Assembly: GCF_030247185.1 (NCBI RefSeq)
Contig: NC_080571.1
Location: forward strand, 47,037,002 to 47,101,001
Direction of reading: 5' to 3'
DNA: 64,000 nt
From: Malaya genurostris
Lineage: Eukaryota > Arthropoda > Insecta > Diptera > Culicidae
Shown here: one piece after another, positions 1-10,504 of the stretch
Layout: each line of letters starts with the position of its first letter
Numbering within the stretch: the first letter of the stretch is position 1
The notes under the pieces: model-generated
The model's input: only the letters and a program-made list of their open reading frames with translations
Told to the model about the DNA's origin: nothing
Databases searched by the model: none
Made by a program: the position numbers and the translations under genes

Positions 1-285
1 AGATTTATATAAAAATCTGAAATCTCCCTTTTGACTTCAACCAGTATATAAAATAGTAATTTTCTGGTATCTAAATTTTATATGAACTGATAGATAAATG
101 TGATATGAGCAGTACATTATATTTTACCTATGAAACACGTAGCTTCTACTGGATTATGCATTAAACAGTTTTTAAATGCTAGTCCATTAAAACCTACGTG
201 AAAAGAAGGGTGAAAAATATTCACATAAATTTTCACGTAACTATAACATGATTATTTTTTTGAGTGTTGAAAAATCGAATCGACC

Positions 286-530
286 GTCCCACGACAAAAG
301 GGCCTAACTGCAAATGACAGTTTCACTTTGTTTACTTTTTCTTTCACGATTTACTGAACTGATTTTATATTTAACGCTTTATTCTTCGCAAAACTTTTAA
401 GGTAAAACTACAATCTTTCGATTCATATTGAAAACTTTAGAGAATTTGCAATAATGGCTCCGTAATAATCAAAAGAGAAAGTAAACAAAGAGAGGCTCTC
501 ATTTGCAGTTAGGCTCTTTTGTCGTGGGAC
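286..530. repeat. MITE with long terminal inverted repeats
   Basis: A foldback unit of about 245 bp. Its ends begin GTCCCACGACAAAAG and are inverted copies of each other for roughly 60 bp (left arm 286-350, right arm 466-530) with a few mismatches. There is no coding capacity and I could not define a target duplication. Related sequence, centred on a CTTTGTTTAC/GTAAACAAAG block next to a TGACAG or CATTTGC block, recurs at about 14405-14470 and 48777-48993, so this is a dispersed family. Confidence 0.6.
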
Positions 531-1226
531 TATCGGAATGTAAAATCGTGTGATATCATTCCCTATTTTCTATTGCTCAAATTTCGTACGTGTGCTTAAC
601 TTCGTTGGTAATTTTGTGAAAATATCTTTGGCAGCTACTATTGAGGCAGAATACGGAATACAGAATAATTGATGAAATTGACACTGAAATGGCGAAGAAA
701 TTGCGAAATAAGGATTTAGCATAAATGCTACACAATTGTAGAATAATTCAAAATGAAATTTAATTCAAATTTGAGTGTTTATTACTCAATTTTTGACTTA
801 TGTACAAATTCAGTTCAGCAAAGCCATCGCACGGCATCACATTTAACATGTCATGTAAATTGTACACGCAGAGAAAAAAGTTGTAAAAATAAATAAATTT
901 TTGTTTCATGCAACGAATTTTTTTAATGAAATAGTGACAAAAGAAAATCTGATTTGATATAGCAAATATTACTGCTTGAAACTGAAAAACATGATAATTA
1001 TTATTTCACAGTGAATTAGTTCGTTTCAATCAATATTTTGATAAAAATTACAAATATTTTACTGGTCAATTTCTGGACAAACAATTTCACAGTGCATTGA
1101 ATTCGAAACATTGTTTTCAAATGAACTAACTATAGATCAAGTTAATAATAGTAGCGCTTTGAACTTACAAATATTTTAGTGGAAATAAATGAACTTGAAT
1201 TTAGGGATGTGGAACTGTCTTGTTGT
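531..1226. other. AT-rich intergenic stretch, no feature seen
   Basis: Strongly AT-rich sequence with short A/T runs. I see no convincing frame, RNA or repeat boundary. Confidence 0.4.
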
Positions 1227-1660
1227 AATCACATGTCAGGCATGTCCAATTCTTTCATTTTGGCCAAAAACACGCCAACCATCACACGGTAGCGCTCGCC
1301 ATTCACAGTAACGTTCCGCCCATCGTCGTCTTTGAAGAAGTACGGCCCGATGATGCCACCGGCCCATAATCCACACCAAACAGTGACTTTTTTGGGATGC
1401 GTTGGTAGGTATTGCAATGCTTCTGGTTGATCTTCTCTCCAGATGCGGTAATTTTGCTTGTTGACGTATCCATTCAACCAGAAATGAGATTCGTCACTGA
1501 ACACAATTTAAAAAAATGTGGATCTTCCTACAACTTTGTCAGTGCCCATTCACCAAATATTAGATGTTGTAAGTCGATTCATGATTAAATTATAGACCAA
1601 ACTGAACAAGTTTGACAATGACACAAGACACGATTTACGCGTGAGCCATTTTGGTTTTCG
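1227..1660 (-). pseudogene. Tc1/mariner DD41D-type transposase fragment
   Basis: On the minus strand a 91-residue frame (1229-1504) begins FSDESHFWLNGYVNK, the block carrying the first catalytic Asp of a Tc1/mariner transposase. It runs through the WCGLWAGGIIGPYFF block and ends in MKELDMPDM, just before the second catalytic Asp. It aligns residue by residue with the better preserved copy at 52374-53084. Homology continues upstream to about 1590-1660 (MNRLTTSNIW-like) through stops and a frameshift. The C-terminal half and both element ends are missing. This is a dead fragment; its family is inferred from the other copy, where spacing can be counted. Confidence 0.75.
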
Positions 1661-2020
1661 ATTACCAGTGAAGGTTATATGATAACAAATTGAGATTAAT
1701 TTTCATTGATTATTTCTGTGGTTCAATATATATTGGACATTTCAGTTCAAGAGAACATGCATATTCTACGGAAAATCCCATAGTTATATACATATTTTAG
1801 ATTAAGGCATAATTACATAATTAAATAATCAATAAATTTTACGTCACGACAGACCTAACCTAAATAATTTCTCATCTAGAAATGATTCAGAAATAAATGT
1901 ATGAGCCGATTTCAACAAGATCAATTTGAATGGACCAAGCTTTCAAAACTTTCGTTAATAAACCCGCTATGTATCATAGCAACAAACGAAAAAAATGCGC
2001 ACTTGTTTATTCGTACTGTA

Positions 2021-2776
2021 ACACAGGGATCAATAAGTCCCGAGACTAAAGCAGAGATGGCGCTCGTAGTAAACCGGTAACCAAGCAGTTTATCGCTATT
2101 TACTCGCAACAAAAAAGATTTCTTGCGTCGTTACGTGACCATGGACGAAACATGGATACATCACTACACTCCAGAGTCGAAGCGGCAGTCATCTGAGTAG
2201 CGCACAGCTGGCGAAAGCCGTCCGAAGCGTCCGAAAACGCAGTAGTCAGCTGGCGTCAGTTTTTTGGGATACGCATGGCGTGATTTTTATTGACTACCTC
2301 GAAAAAGGTAAATCGATCAACAGTGATTATTATATTGACTTACTGGTGCGTTTGAAGGAGGAAATCGCAAAAAAACGACCGCACATGCAGAGAAAAAAAA
2401 TCCTTTTTCATGAAGACAATGCACTCCGCCTCAAGTCGATGAAAACAATGGCGAAATTGAACGAATTGGGCTTTGATCTGCTTCCTCACCCCCCATACTA
2501 GCCAGATTTCGCCCCCAGTGACTACTGGCTCTTTGCTGATCTTAAAAAAATGCTCCAGGGAAAAAGATTTGGCTCAAATGAGGAGGGCATCGCTGAAACT
2601 GAAGCTTATTTTGAAGCGAAAGATAATTTTTTTTATAAACATGGTATTGAAAAATTGGAAAAACGTTGGAACCATTGTATCACCCTAAAAGGTGATTATG
2701 TTGACGAATAAAAAAAAATCTTGCAAAAAAAAATGTTGTTTCCGTTGTTAGTCTCGGGACTTATTGATCCATGTGT
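2021..2776 (+). mobile_element. mariner (DD34D) internal-deletion derivative
   Basis: The inverted ends ACACAGGGATCAATAAGTCC and their partner at 2749-2776 continue through CCGAGACTAA with one mismatch near the tip. TA dinucleotides flank both ends (2019-2020 and 2777-2778), as expected for mariner target duplication. The unit is 756 bp, against about 1.3 kb for complete mariners, because the N-terminal half of the transposase is gone. Confidence 0.85.
2119..2711 (+). pseudogene. mariner transposase remnant, catalytic half
   Basis: The reading starts FLRRYVTMDETWIHHY, which holds the first catalytic Asp (MDETW). Stops and a frameshift follow, then an open stretch from about 2280 (FIDYLEKGKSINSDYYIDLL) to HEDNA with the second Asp. 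It continues through LLPHPPY, an in-frame TAG where mariners have Ser, then PDFAPSDYWLF. Exactly 34 positions lie between the second Asp and the Asp of SDYW, the DD34D signature of mariner. The C-terminus KRWNHCITLKGDYVDE is preserved to the TAA at 2709. It cannot make an active enzyme: the DNA-binding region is deleted and several lesions are present. Confidence 0.85.
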
Positions 2777-2779
2777 TAT

Positions 2780-3355
2780 CTATAATTATGGTTATGTTAA
2801 GCTTTAGATTTAAAATTAGTTCTAGACTCCCTTTACCGAATTTCAATGCAATGTTTTAGTTTAGATACATTTCACGTAGATAAATCAATGATTTTAACTA
2901 TGACTATCTTACTCGCAAATCAGTATCTCAGTGACTTGAAATTTTAGTTTTTTTTTGCTTTCTACTGTTATTGTCAATCCTCCGGAAGGGTCAGAGGTGT
3001 GACCTAACGTTATTTATATGACGAGGGGTTCGCTGACTTGCTTGACCCTATTGACAAGCTGTATGCTAGCTGATTTCAATTAAGTTAATAACATGGCGGG
3101 TGTCCGACGTAAATACTCCGAATACGTCGCCAGCCATTAATTCTTGGTCGAATAATCAGATAAAACAAATGCAGAGAGTAGAATAATGAGTTGACTGTTG
3201 AACCCGTTGCCCTATATTAGCTTTGTTCTCCAATTCACTGTAGATTAACTCAAAATCAAGTGAAAATTTTTGTCATCCGACCTGCCTTTAAGTTTTCCAA
3301 CGAAATCGAATTGACGGTTATGTCAACCTTGAAATAACCATCACAACAAGAAAGA
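2780..3355. other. Intergenic, no feature recognised
   Basis: AT-rich, with a slightly GC-richer patch near 2975-3080. Nothing could be assigned. Confidence 0.35.
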
Positions 3356-3359
3356 CAGC

Positions 3360-4270
3360 ATTAATGACCAAATCACCAAAGCTACAAAAACTGCTGAAGT
3401 GATTTATAGCACTCCGCCACTTGGCCGATAGTAACGTGCTGGTGGTTTTTTATGGGGATCGATGCCGGTTGATGTCACACCTGAATCACGCGCGGTCGGT
3501 GGTGCGTCACGGTATGTTACCTACCCCGGGGCAGTTGGTAAACTGTGTTTTGGCTGGTGTTACTAGCCACAATGATGAATGGTTTTTTCTTCTCTCCGGA
3601 TGCCCTTGAAATTGAACTTGAAAGTCACGTTATAGCATAGGGGAATTTTTGTTCTTCCGAAAGCACCAAGCTTTGCACCAAATAAACTCACGGGCTACTT
3701 CGTTTGAGTTGCACGTTGAAGCTTCAGTTACCATAATATACCGCCACAGTGTTAATCTACATTAGGCAACATCATTTCCGAACGGATTGACGTAGATCAT
3801 CAAAGACCATTGCGTGTCATTCGTCGTAGTCCTTCGTTCTTAAGAGCAGCAGGAAAGGTTGGTAGGATGCATTGATTTGACAATGGTTTCTGTCGGATCA
3901 AGATTGAAGCTGAGTAATAATGACTAGGCATATTTCATATGTATATTGTGCGGTTGTGCCTAATGTTCGCGAATCGATCAACAGAGCAGAAAACACTTAG
4001 GAGCACACCATTGTCCTCGATTCTTCCTCTACTGAACCATAGAACTGCTCTACCAGTTTTTTCGCTCCCAAGGGTGTTAGTCAGTGCTGTTTCGTCTTCT
4101 TAAACGGTTTAAACTGGTTTTGGCAAGAAGCATCCGAAAAAAAGTTCGAATCAAGCTGATTTTATCTAGTCTGGGGCTCATGAACCACGCTTCTTGTTCC
4201 TGCCCATGGGTCATAAATAAGAAGATCCTCATTTGCTTTGGAATTCTTCGCCAGATCTCGTAGTGCCTGG
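3360..4270 (-). other. Unrecognised segment with decayed coding-like stretch
   Basis: GC content is higher than in the flanks. On the minus strand from about 4270 down to 4000 a frame reads protein-like (INQSTQALRDLAKNSKANED, then LLIYDPWAGTRSVVHEPQTR) and goes on past two in-frame stops to TPLGAKKLVEQFYGSVEEE. I do not recognise the family. It could be an old transposon protein, an endogenous viral fragment or a processed pseudogene. A 62-codon plus-strand frame at 3421-3609 is not similar to anything I know. Confidence 0.25.
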
Positions 4271-4437
4271 GTGGATTGATTAATCGATATATGGAAATTG
4301 GCGAATCTAAGGTTTAAACTTTTCACCACAAGGAGAGTTAGAGCGAAACAGCTTAAAAACTGCGTAGTACAACGGTTCCAATGCTTGAAATCAGCAAATT
4401 TTCAAGCGCGTAGATACCAAAGTAAAGCAGATTCTAA

Positions 4438-5504
4438 GGCTGTGAACCATTTCGCGGTTAATTTTAACTTTTGGTTAAAATCTGACACTCGAGTGGTTAA
4501 TTTGATGTTGTCAAAAATAACCCTGCACGCTTAAAAATAGTTACTCAAAAATGAGTAAGATCTCACTCATCTACAGAAAAAGTGGAACAACTCTTATTTT
4601 GAGTAACTCCGAAGTTACTCAAATTTGAGTTCTTTCACTGGAAAAAAACTGGGTAAAATCTACTCATTTACTGAGTAATACTTTATTTGTACATGTGCCA
4701 AAAAATAGAGTAACTATCACTCAAATTTTGAGTGAAATTTAATTTCACATATACCAAAACCAAACTCCTTTTCTGAGTGTATTGTATTAAAATATTAAGT
4801 AATTGAACTCAATACTATATCAAGTGGTGGTCGCTAGGAGTAGTGTGTCAATCGCAAATTAACATACATGTTAGTTATGCTCAGGCACCAATCAGACACT
4901 TATTCCTCATAAATGACATTTGAGCATATTCGTTTCCAGTCTAAAGCACAGCACGGAGTTTATCATTCCGGTTTTTGCAGACACAACACCGTTTGTGTTG
5001 AGCGACTCACCCTCGAAAAACGCGATCTCATTAACAAAAAATACAACCTGTTGCTACAAATAGTTATTACAACTTTTAGACTGATCTTGCGAATAGTAAC
5101 AAAAAAACGAGTTCTTGCGTTAAACTCAAACTTAGAGTAGGAGTTACTCAATATCATTGATGATAACTACTCAATTTTTGACGTTTCCATGTATCATTTG
5201 AAAATGAGTAACTAGTACTCAAACTTTGAGTAAATTTTTCTAAGCGTGTGCTCGAGAGCATGGTTATTTTTGACAGATCGATAGTTATTTTCCATCACTG
5301 AAAAAAATGTTGCAATGAAAATTCTAATACTAATTCTTTAGTTGAAATTGTTTCCAGTGGAAAATAAATCCAAATAACTTTTCGTCCGTCAAATTTTGAA
5401 ATGGGCCACAGTTTAAGTCAAATTTAACTACTCGACACCAAATAACCACTCAAGTGTCAGATTTTAACCAAAAGTTAAAATTAACCGCGAAATGGTTCAC
5501 AGCC
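4438..5504. mobile_element. PIF/Harbinger-type MITE (copy 1), split by a nested element
   Basis: The ends are GGCTGTGAACCATTTCGCGG and its inverse, and the inverted match runs over 60 bp. A TAA triplet flanks both sides (4435-4437 and 5505-5507). A 3-bp TWA duplication with GG...CC termini is typical of PIF/Harbinger elements. The body matches the copy at 8121-8906, but here it is interrupted by the 723-bp element at 4526-5248. Without that insert it would be about 340 bp. Non-coding. Confidence 0.8.
4526..5248. mobile_element. Nested MITE rich in ACTC/GAGT palindromes
   Basis: It is inserted after CCCTG of the surrounding PIF-type MITE; the other MITE copy reads CCCTG followed by TTCGAAAGC without a break. 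The ends are CACGCTTAAAAATAGTTACT and an inverted partner ending AAATTTTTCTAAGCGTG. A TG dinucleotide flanks each side, which may be a 2-bp duplication. The outer 200 bp on each side consist largely of ACTC and GAGT words in opposed pairs (e.g. ACTCAAATTTGAGT, ACTCAAAATGAGT). No transposase is present and I cannot assign the superfamily. Confidence 0.7.
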
Positions 5505-5507
5505 TAA

Positions 5508-6394
5508 GAAATGTTGCTTGATTGTATTCTCTTAGTTTTAGTTTATGATTTATACATTCCTATACGTTTCGGGTACATCAACTTACTAAATAAATTGAAA
5601 ATATTAGGTTTCATTTGATTGTTAACATGTTGGTCGTCGATATCATTTTACTTACAAATCATGAAAAATGCAATTATTAAAAATTTTTGGTGAGACTCGA
5701 CATAAATGTATTTCTGTTATATTTGTTTCCCTTTCTATAATACATAGGTAAAGAATTCGCTCAAACTTAAGAGAAAAGTTCCCGAAGTGTGAAAAAGCAA
5801 GACACTTTTATTCGTATTCACGTCATCCAGTTATGTGGCCCACTCCGATCCTATAAAGTTTGTCAGTTTGAAATAAAATCTCGGTCGGTTTTTTTTTTAT
5901 TTTCAATCGGCTACCGTCGAACTCCGGGTGGTGATATTTTTTTTAATCGGGTACGTGTTGGGTTCGGGTTTGAGAATTTGCATATCCGACCTTCTCTAGT
6001 TGCAAGAAAACTTCGCCCGTTCCACAGTTCTTCGGGCTTATTTTGGCTGTTTTTCGAGTACAAATTTATAATTTGTTATCGATAGCGATCCTTCTTAGCC
6101 GTTTCACCGGGTCTTCACACTTTTGTACTAACGAGGCACAAAGTAAAAGTCAATCTTATTTGAAACGAAATCGTAAGATCCGCGACGTTTCGTCCGATGT
6201 AATCTTGTCTGTCAAAATACTGGGGCAGCGAATTCGAAATTGTGTGAATCAATTAAATTTTCATTTATTATGCAAAGCCCATTGTTCTACCTCTACAGGG
6301 TAGATCCTTTCTCAACATTGAATAATTCCACCAGTTTCAACCGATTTCGACAGATAGTCATAATTCTGACGTTTCAGTGCAATTTCAGCCCTGA
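5508..6394. other. Repeat-derived intergenic region
   Basis: The stretch at about 5750-5850 (TTTTATTCGTATTCACGTC and the CCAGTTATGT block) is similar to 48630-48670. Around 5925-6000 there is a short piece of the CGGGTTCGGGTTT family found more fully at 32130-32295. No gene seen. Confidence 0.4.
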
Positions 6395-6402
6395 GTCGAC
6401 AC

Positions 6403-7313
6403 CAGAGATGCCATTTATACAGATTTATCTGTATTATACAGATTTTTAAATACGCATACAGATTTAATACAGAATACAGATATTATACAGATTTTCTAAA
6501 TTTTATACAGATTTATACAGATTTCACAAAAAGTAAGAAAGAAAAAAATAAACTATTTCGCCTGAGCTATCTATTAGTTTCTATTTCTTCGCGTTTCGTC
6601 TTCGGCTTGTCAGTGCTTAAAGCAGTTCAAATTGAACTGCCATCTCGCGCTTAGCAGATCAATCTATACCGTTAAGCATACGTAAAGTTGGCACTATTTA
6701 TGCAATCCTCAAATGATATTGTACAAGTGCCATATTATTTCTGACGTCTCAGGCGTAAACGAGTGACGGCTTAATACTGGCCGTCGCAAAATGTGAACAT
6801 TTAAGAGTTTTATTGGTTTGTGCAAAAAGCACATATTTTGTTTCTATTTTTTCGCGTCAGTGCTCAAGGCAGTTCACATTTTCTGCACAAACCAACAAAA
6901 ACTCCTAAATGTATCTATTTGTATTTGATTACAGTGACGAGATAAAAATTTATCAGTCAACGGACTAAAATACATGTATAATTTGATACCAATTAGAACT
7001 GATATTAAAGGAAGTCATGGCATCATGGAACTTTGTCAGACTGAGAGTCGTATGACCTGACTTCCATGTCACTTATGAAGTCAACATTTTCAAACTATTA
7101 ATTTCGTCGATGAATTGTAAGCGCGGCAATGACTTACGAAGATATGAAGAATGAATACTCATTAAATCTGTTATTCTTTAATCATAATCTATTGGAACAA
7201 CATCTTCTAGCATTATTTTATTGAAGAAATTTCATTTTATAAGTGTATACAGATAAATACAGATTTTTCCGCAAAGCAATACAGATTTTCTATGAAAATA
7301 TCTGGCATCTCTG
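6403..7313. mobile_element. hAT-type MITE with ACAGATTT iterations
   Basis: The termini are CAGAGATGCCA and its perfect inverse TGGCATCTCTG. An exact 8-bp duplication GTCGACAC flanks it (6395-6402 and 7314-7321), which is diagnostic of the hAT superfamily. Both subterminal regions are built from degenerate repeats of ACAGATTT/TACAGATTT, about ten on the left and several on the right. The centre (6780-6910) contains a further internal inverted repeat. At 911 bp with no transposase it is non-autonomous. Related ends occur at 8130-8577, 42927 and 45930-45946. Confidence 0.85.
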
Positions 7314-8129
7314 GTCGACACCCACAAAAATCCCGCTGTACATTGAAAACTATGCGTGCCTATCGTAAAAAATATGGCAGGCGTTCCTGAACTTAAGATC
7401 GTTAAAATTAATTTTAAGCGGATTTCCGAAATTTTGCGGATTTCCGAAGTTATTCTATTTTTTTCATGTTTCTCGTATTCATGGCTCAAAAGTTCTTCAC
7501 TGTTTACAAAAAATAGAACGGCAGCGTGTAAAAGTTTAAAATTTGACATTAGAACTGTTCAAATAACTAAAACCAAAAGGATTTGCTGAGAACTTGCTTC
7601 AGAGTATTTATGCTAGTTTTAAAATATGAAAAACTGGCCACCCCATGAGCGTTTTATTCGTGTTTCTAATATAGAAAAACAAAAAACTGCCAGCTTATGC
7701 CAGTTGCACACTTGACAGTAAAAATGTTCTAATGTATAAAACTAAAACTGTTTGCTGGAGATATGTTTGTTCCAGTTTCAGTTCTATTGTACATCTCCTA
7801 TATTATATTTGCAGCTGTTGAACTTGCTCTAACATTCGGTATTATCCACCCGAATCGGTGAGCAATTTTCATTCGGAACTCCACGTGGAAATCATAATGA
7901 ATTCCGGACAAATTCCTACTCCAGTGCAACAACCGATTCCGAGTGAGAAGATGCGGACTGAATAGTCAATTCGTTTTCTTTTTATGCTTTCCCGCTTTTG
8001 CATGTTTTCGTGCTGATTTTCAGTTTATTTCTAAATAAAAACTTTATATAATTGAAAATATAAATTTAAATCTTCAAGTTCTTCGGATATACAGATCTCG
8101 TACATAACTAGCTCTTCTTAGGATGTGAA

Positions 8130-8577
8130 CAGAGATGCCAGATCTGCAGATTTCGTGTGTAGTGCTGCAGACATTTTTTGTTGTGCAGACTTTTGAAAAT
8201 CGAGAGTTTTACAGACTTTCGGCAAAATTTACAGACTTTTGAAATTTCCGCGAACTTTTTTTTTTTGCTCGCCAAGTCAGTTTTGCGTATCTTACTTTAT
8301 AGAGAAACTGCTGCCAGCAAGACATACTTGCTGAAAGAAGATTTTTTTTTTGTATCAATTATAAAGGTTTTAACCTTAAGGTCATTCACCTCTTCGGGCC
8401 AGAAAAGCTTTCTGACCCTATGTGCGGGGTTGGGGATCGAACCCAGGTGGGCTGCGTGATAGGCATCGACTTACCCATCACGCTATACCCGTCCCCCTGA
8501 AAGAAGATTATTTTTCGGATTTACAGACTTTTTCTACCCAGTCTCCAGATATTCGAAATTTTTACTTGTCATCTCTG
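8130..8577. mobile_element. hAT-type MITE inside the PIF-type MITE
   Basis: The termini are CAGAGATGCCAG and TGTCATCTCTG. The flanking 8-mers are GATGTGAA (8122-8129) and GCTGTGAA (8578-8585), 7 of 8 identical, consistent with an aged hAT duplication placed in the PIF terminal repeat. The interior repeats TACAGACTTT/GCAGACTTTT. A SINE-like unit sits inside (8344-8496). Confidence 0.75.
8344..8496 (-). mobile_element. tRNA-derived SINE
   Basis: Read on the minus strand the unit starts GGGGACGGGTATAGCG and has an A-box-like block (TAGCGTGATGGGTAAG). About 40 bases on it has a clear pol III B box (GGGTTCGATCCCC), then a non-tRNA body and a 3' A-rich tail (T run at 8342-8351 on plus). A 13-bp direct repeat, CTGAAAGAAGATT, flanks it (8331-8343 and 8497-8509), the hallmark of LINE-mediated insertion. 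Related in layout to mosquito tRNA-type SINEs such as Feilai, but the exact family was not tested. Confidence 0.8.
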
Positions 8578-9273
8578 GCTGTGAACCATTTCGCGGTTAA
8601 TTTTAAATTTTGGTTGAAATCTGACACACTAGCGGTTATTATGATGTTGTCAAAAATAACCCTGTTCGAAAGCATGGTTATTTTTGACAGATCAATGGTT
8701 ATTTTCCGACACTAAAAAAAATCTTGCAAAGAAAATTCTTTAGTAAAAATTATTTTCAGTACAAAATAAACTCAAATAACTTTCCATCCGTCCAACTTTG
8801 AAATGGGCCGCAGTTTTAATTAAATTCAACTACTCAACACAAAATAAACGCTCAAGTGTCAGATTTTAACCAAAAGTTAAAATTTGCCGCGGAATGGTTC
8901 ACAGCTTTAGTATTCCAGCATAAACTATTGAAAAGCCTAATTTAGTCAGCATCATCAATTTCTCTAGCTAGAGTGTAATGAAATTATAATCGGGTTGATC
9001 AGGCACTCAACTCAGGCGAAAACTCTAGCAATGAACCGATCGAACAAAGAAAAATCATGCAGTCGAGTAAGAATTCATTGGGCGGCCCTTGAACGATCAT
9101 TAAAAAGTGATGTCATTTTTAGTGAACGTGTAAGGCTAAGTAATGATGAATTCTCCATACAAATTTGAAATGTCATTACTTTAGTTGTCATTAAAAATGA
9201 CAATGTTAATTCTCGTGTGAGGGCCGCTTAACTCATTCCGTCTTTTCGATAATGTGAGGCAGATTCAAGCAAA

Positions 9274-10171
9274 CCCGCTTGTGATAAATTCTGGGGGCCG
9301 GCAGAAGCCTGGCAAGATTTCGGTAGCTGTCAAAATTTTGCAAGCGGAATTGCGTCTTCCTCTTTTATTCGTTTCGACTTCATTTGATGTTCGTCAATCC
9401 TGTATGTACATCCAAATATTTTGAGACAAGCTAAATGGAATGAAAATATGATTATATATCGAGAATAAAACCCAGGGTACTAAAAGTATAGAACTGATTC
9501 AAAACGGTTCTAGCAGTCTTGTAAGGCAAGAATCTGGCAGAAGCAGAACCGTTATTAATCACTAGGAGAAATGCTCAACCGGAAACGGTTGTTACATTGT
9601 TGCAGACTTTTGTCGGAATTCTGGCAGAATGCCGGCGAAAATCTCTGGCAGATATAGCTCGTCATCTGGGGGGAAATCTGCCAGCAGCGTACAAGTGAGA
9701 AATTCTGGCAATCGGCAGAAGCCTGGCTGCATTCCGGCTGCTGTCAAAATTGACCAGATGATATTGCGTCACGATGCGTCTTGGTTATTCGCTCTTCCTT
9801 ATTTTTTTTGTTTGATTTCATTCGATCTTCGTCAATCCTGCAAGTCACGTGGCGAGAGAATGGCGTCATTTCGCCTGCAAATTTTTGAAAGTTGAAATCT
9901 TGCCAGGCTTCTGCCAGCTGCCAAAATTTCTCACAAGTGGGTAATAACATAGCTTTCTCACTACCAAACATGATACGTAATTTTTCATCTCTCAACATAC
10001 CCATATTTCAATCGCATTTATCTCATCTCGACACGTTTTTATTTTTGTATGTACATGAGCAATAAGCAAGACACGTCCTTTGAGAGAATGACGCAATTTC
10101 GCCAGGGCAATTTCGACAGCAGCCAGAATGCGTCAGGCTTATGCCGGTTCCCAGAATTCTTTACAAGCGGG
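9274..10171. mobile_element. Inverted-repeat MITE (family D), interrupted by a segment carrying a second copy
   Basis: The ends are CCCGCTTGTGATAAATTCTG and an inverted partner ending ACAAGCGGG; the inverted arms run on through the GCAGAAGCCTGGC region. It is split at about 9421 and resumes at about 10046, where TGTATGTACAT occurs on both sides (9411-9421 and 10046-10056). The 624-bp insert contains a second copy of the same family (9688-9941). No coding capacity. Confidence 0.6.
9688..9941. mobile_element. Second family-D MITE, nested in the first
   Basis: Inverted ends around ACAAGTGAGAAATTCTGG and CCAAAATTTCTCACAAGTG, with the same GGCAGAAGCCTGGC / GCCAGGCTTCTGCC subterminal pair. The core TTCGTCAATCCTG and GAGAGAATG blocks match the outer copy. 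Confidence 0.6.
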
Positions 10172-10236
10172 AATCATTTCGTTCAACGATTTATTAATTT
10201 TTAGTTGGTTTGACGTAAACTCGCCATAACTAAGTT

Positions 10237-10504
10237 CAGTTTTTGCAATGAATTAGTGAAAATATATATTGGAGAAGCCAAATGAATGAGAAACTCACAG
10301 AAAAGACGATATTTTGGAGAAGATACGCTCTGAAACAGGACTCGAACGACTCGAAATGATAACGCGTATGCACGGAATCCATAAGAACGCAGGTTCGAGT
10401 CCTGTCTCTGAGCGTATCTTTTTCCAAAAAAACATCTTTTCTGTGAGTTACTCATCAATTTGGCTTCCCCAATATATGTTTCCACTCAGTCATAGCAAAA
10501 ACTG
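10237..10504. repeat. Foldback element with tRNA-like centre
   Basis: Two arms of about 112 bp (10237-10350 and 10392-10504) are inverted copies at roughly 85% identity. They start CAGTTTTTGCAATG and end CATAGCAAAAACTG. The inner ends of both arms carry a T-arm/B-box-like word (GGTTCGAGTCCTG and its inverse), and the loop reads GCGTATGCACGG. The outer arm also occurs alone at about 30485-30575. The tRNA-like core is shared with 29395-29486. Confidence 0.65.

Larger units (their letters stand above)
8121..8906. mobile_element. PIF/Harbinger-type MITE (copy 2), outer shell of a triple nest
   Basis: The left tip is GGATGTGAA and the right tip TTCACAGCT. TTA flanks each side (8118-8120 and 8907-8909), giving a TWA-type 3-bp target duplication as in copy 1 at 4438-5504. 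The first nine bases are separated from the rest by a hAT MITE (8130-8577), so the internal tip at 8577 looks like an end but is not. The right part (8578-8906) matches copy 1 apart from that copy's own insert. Confidence 0.8.
7560..9095 (+). repeat. Long dispersed repeat (family F), forward copy, interrupted
   Basis: Three blocks, 7600-7850, 7855-8110 and 8910-9090, reappear in reverse order and orientation at 49220-49010, 48260-47945 and 47890-47690. Both copies therefore derive from one repeat longer than 1 kb. Recognisable shared pieces include TGTTCCAGTTTCAGTTCTAT, CATTCGGAACTCC and CATGCAGTCGAGTAAGA. The PIF-type MITE nest (8121-8906) sits inside this copy. Parts also match 10920-11270. 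No protein is encoded and I cannot name the family. Confidence 0.55.

Noticed and set aside
8422..8715. 97-residue frame starting MRGWGSNPGG
   Set aside because: It runs through the SINE, the hAT MITE and the PIF-type MITE in turn; translation of repeats.
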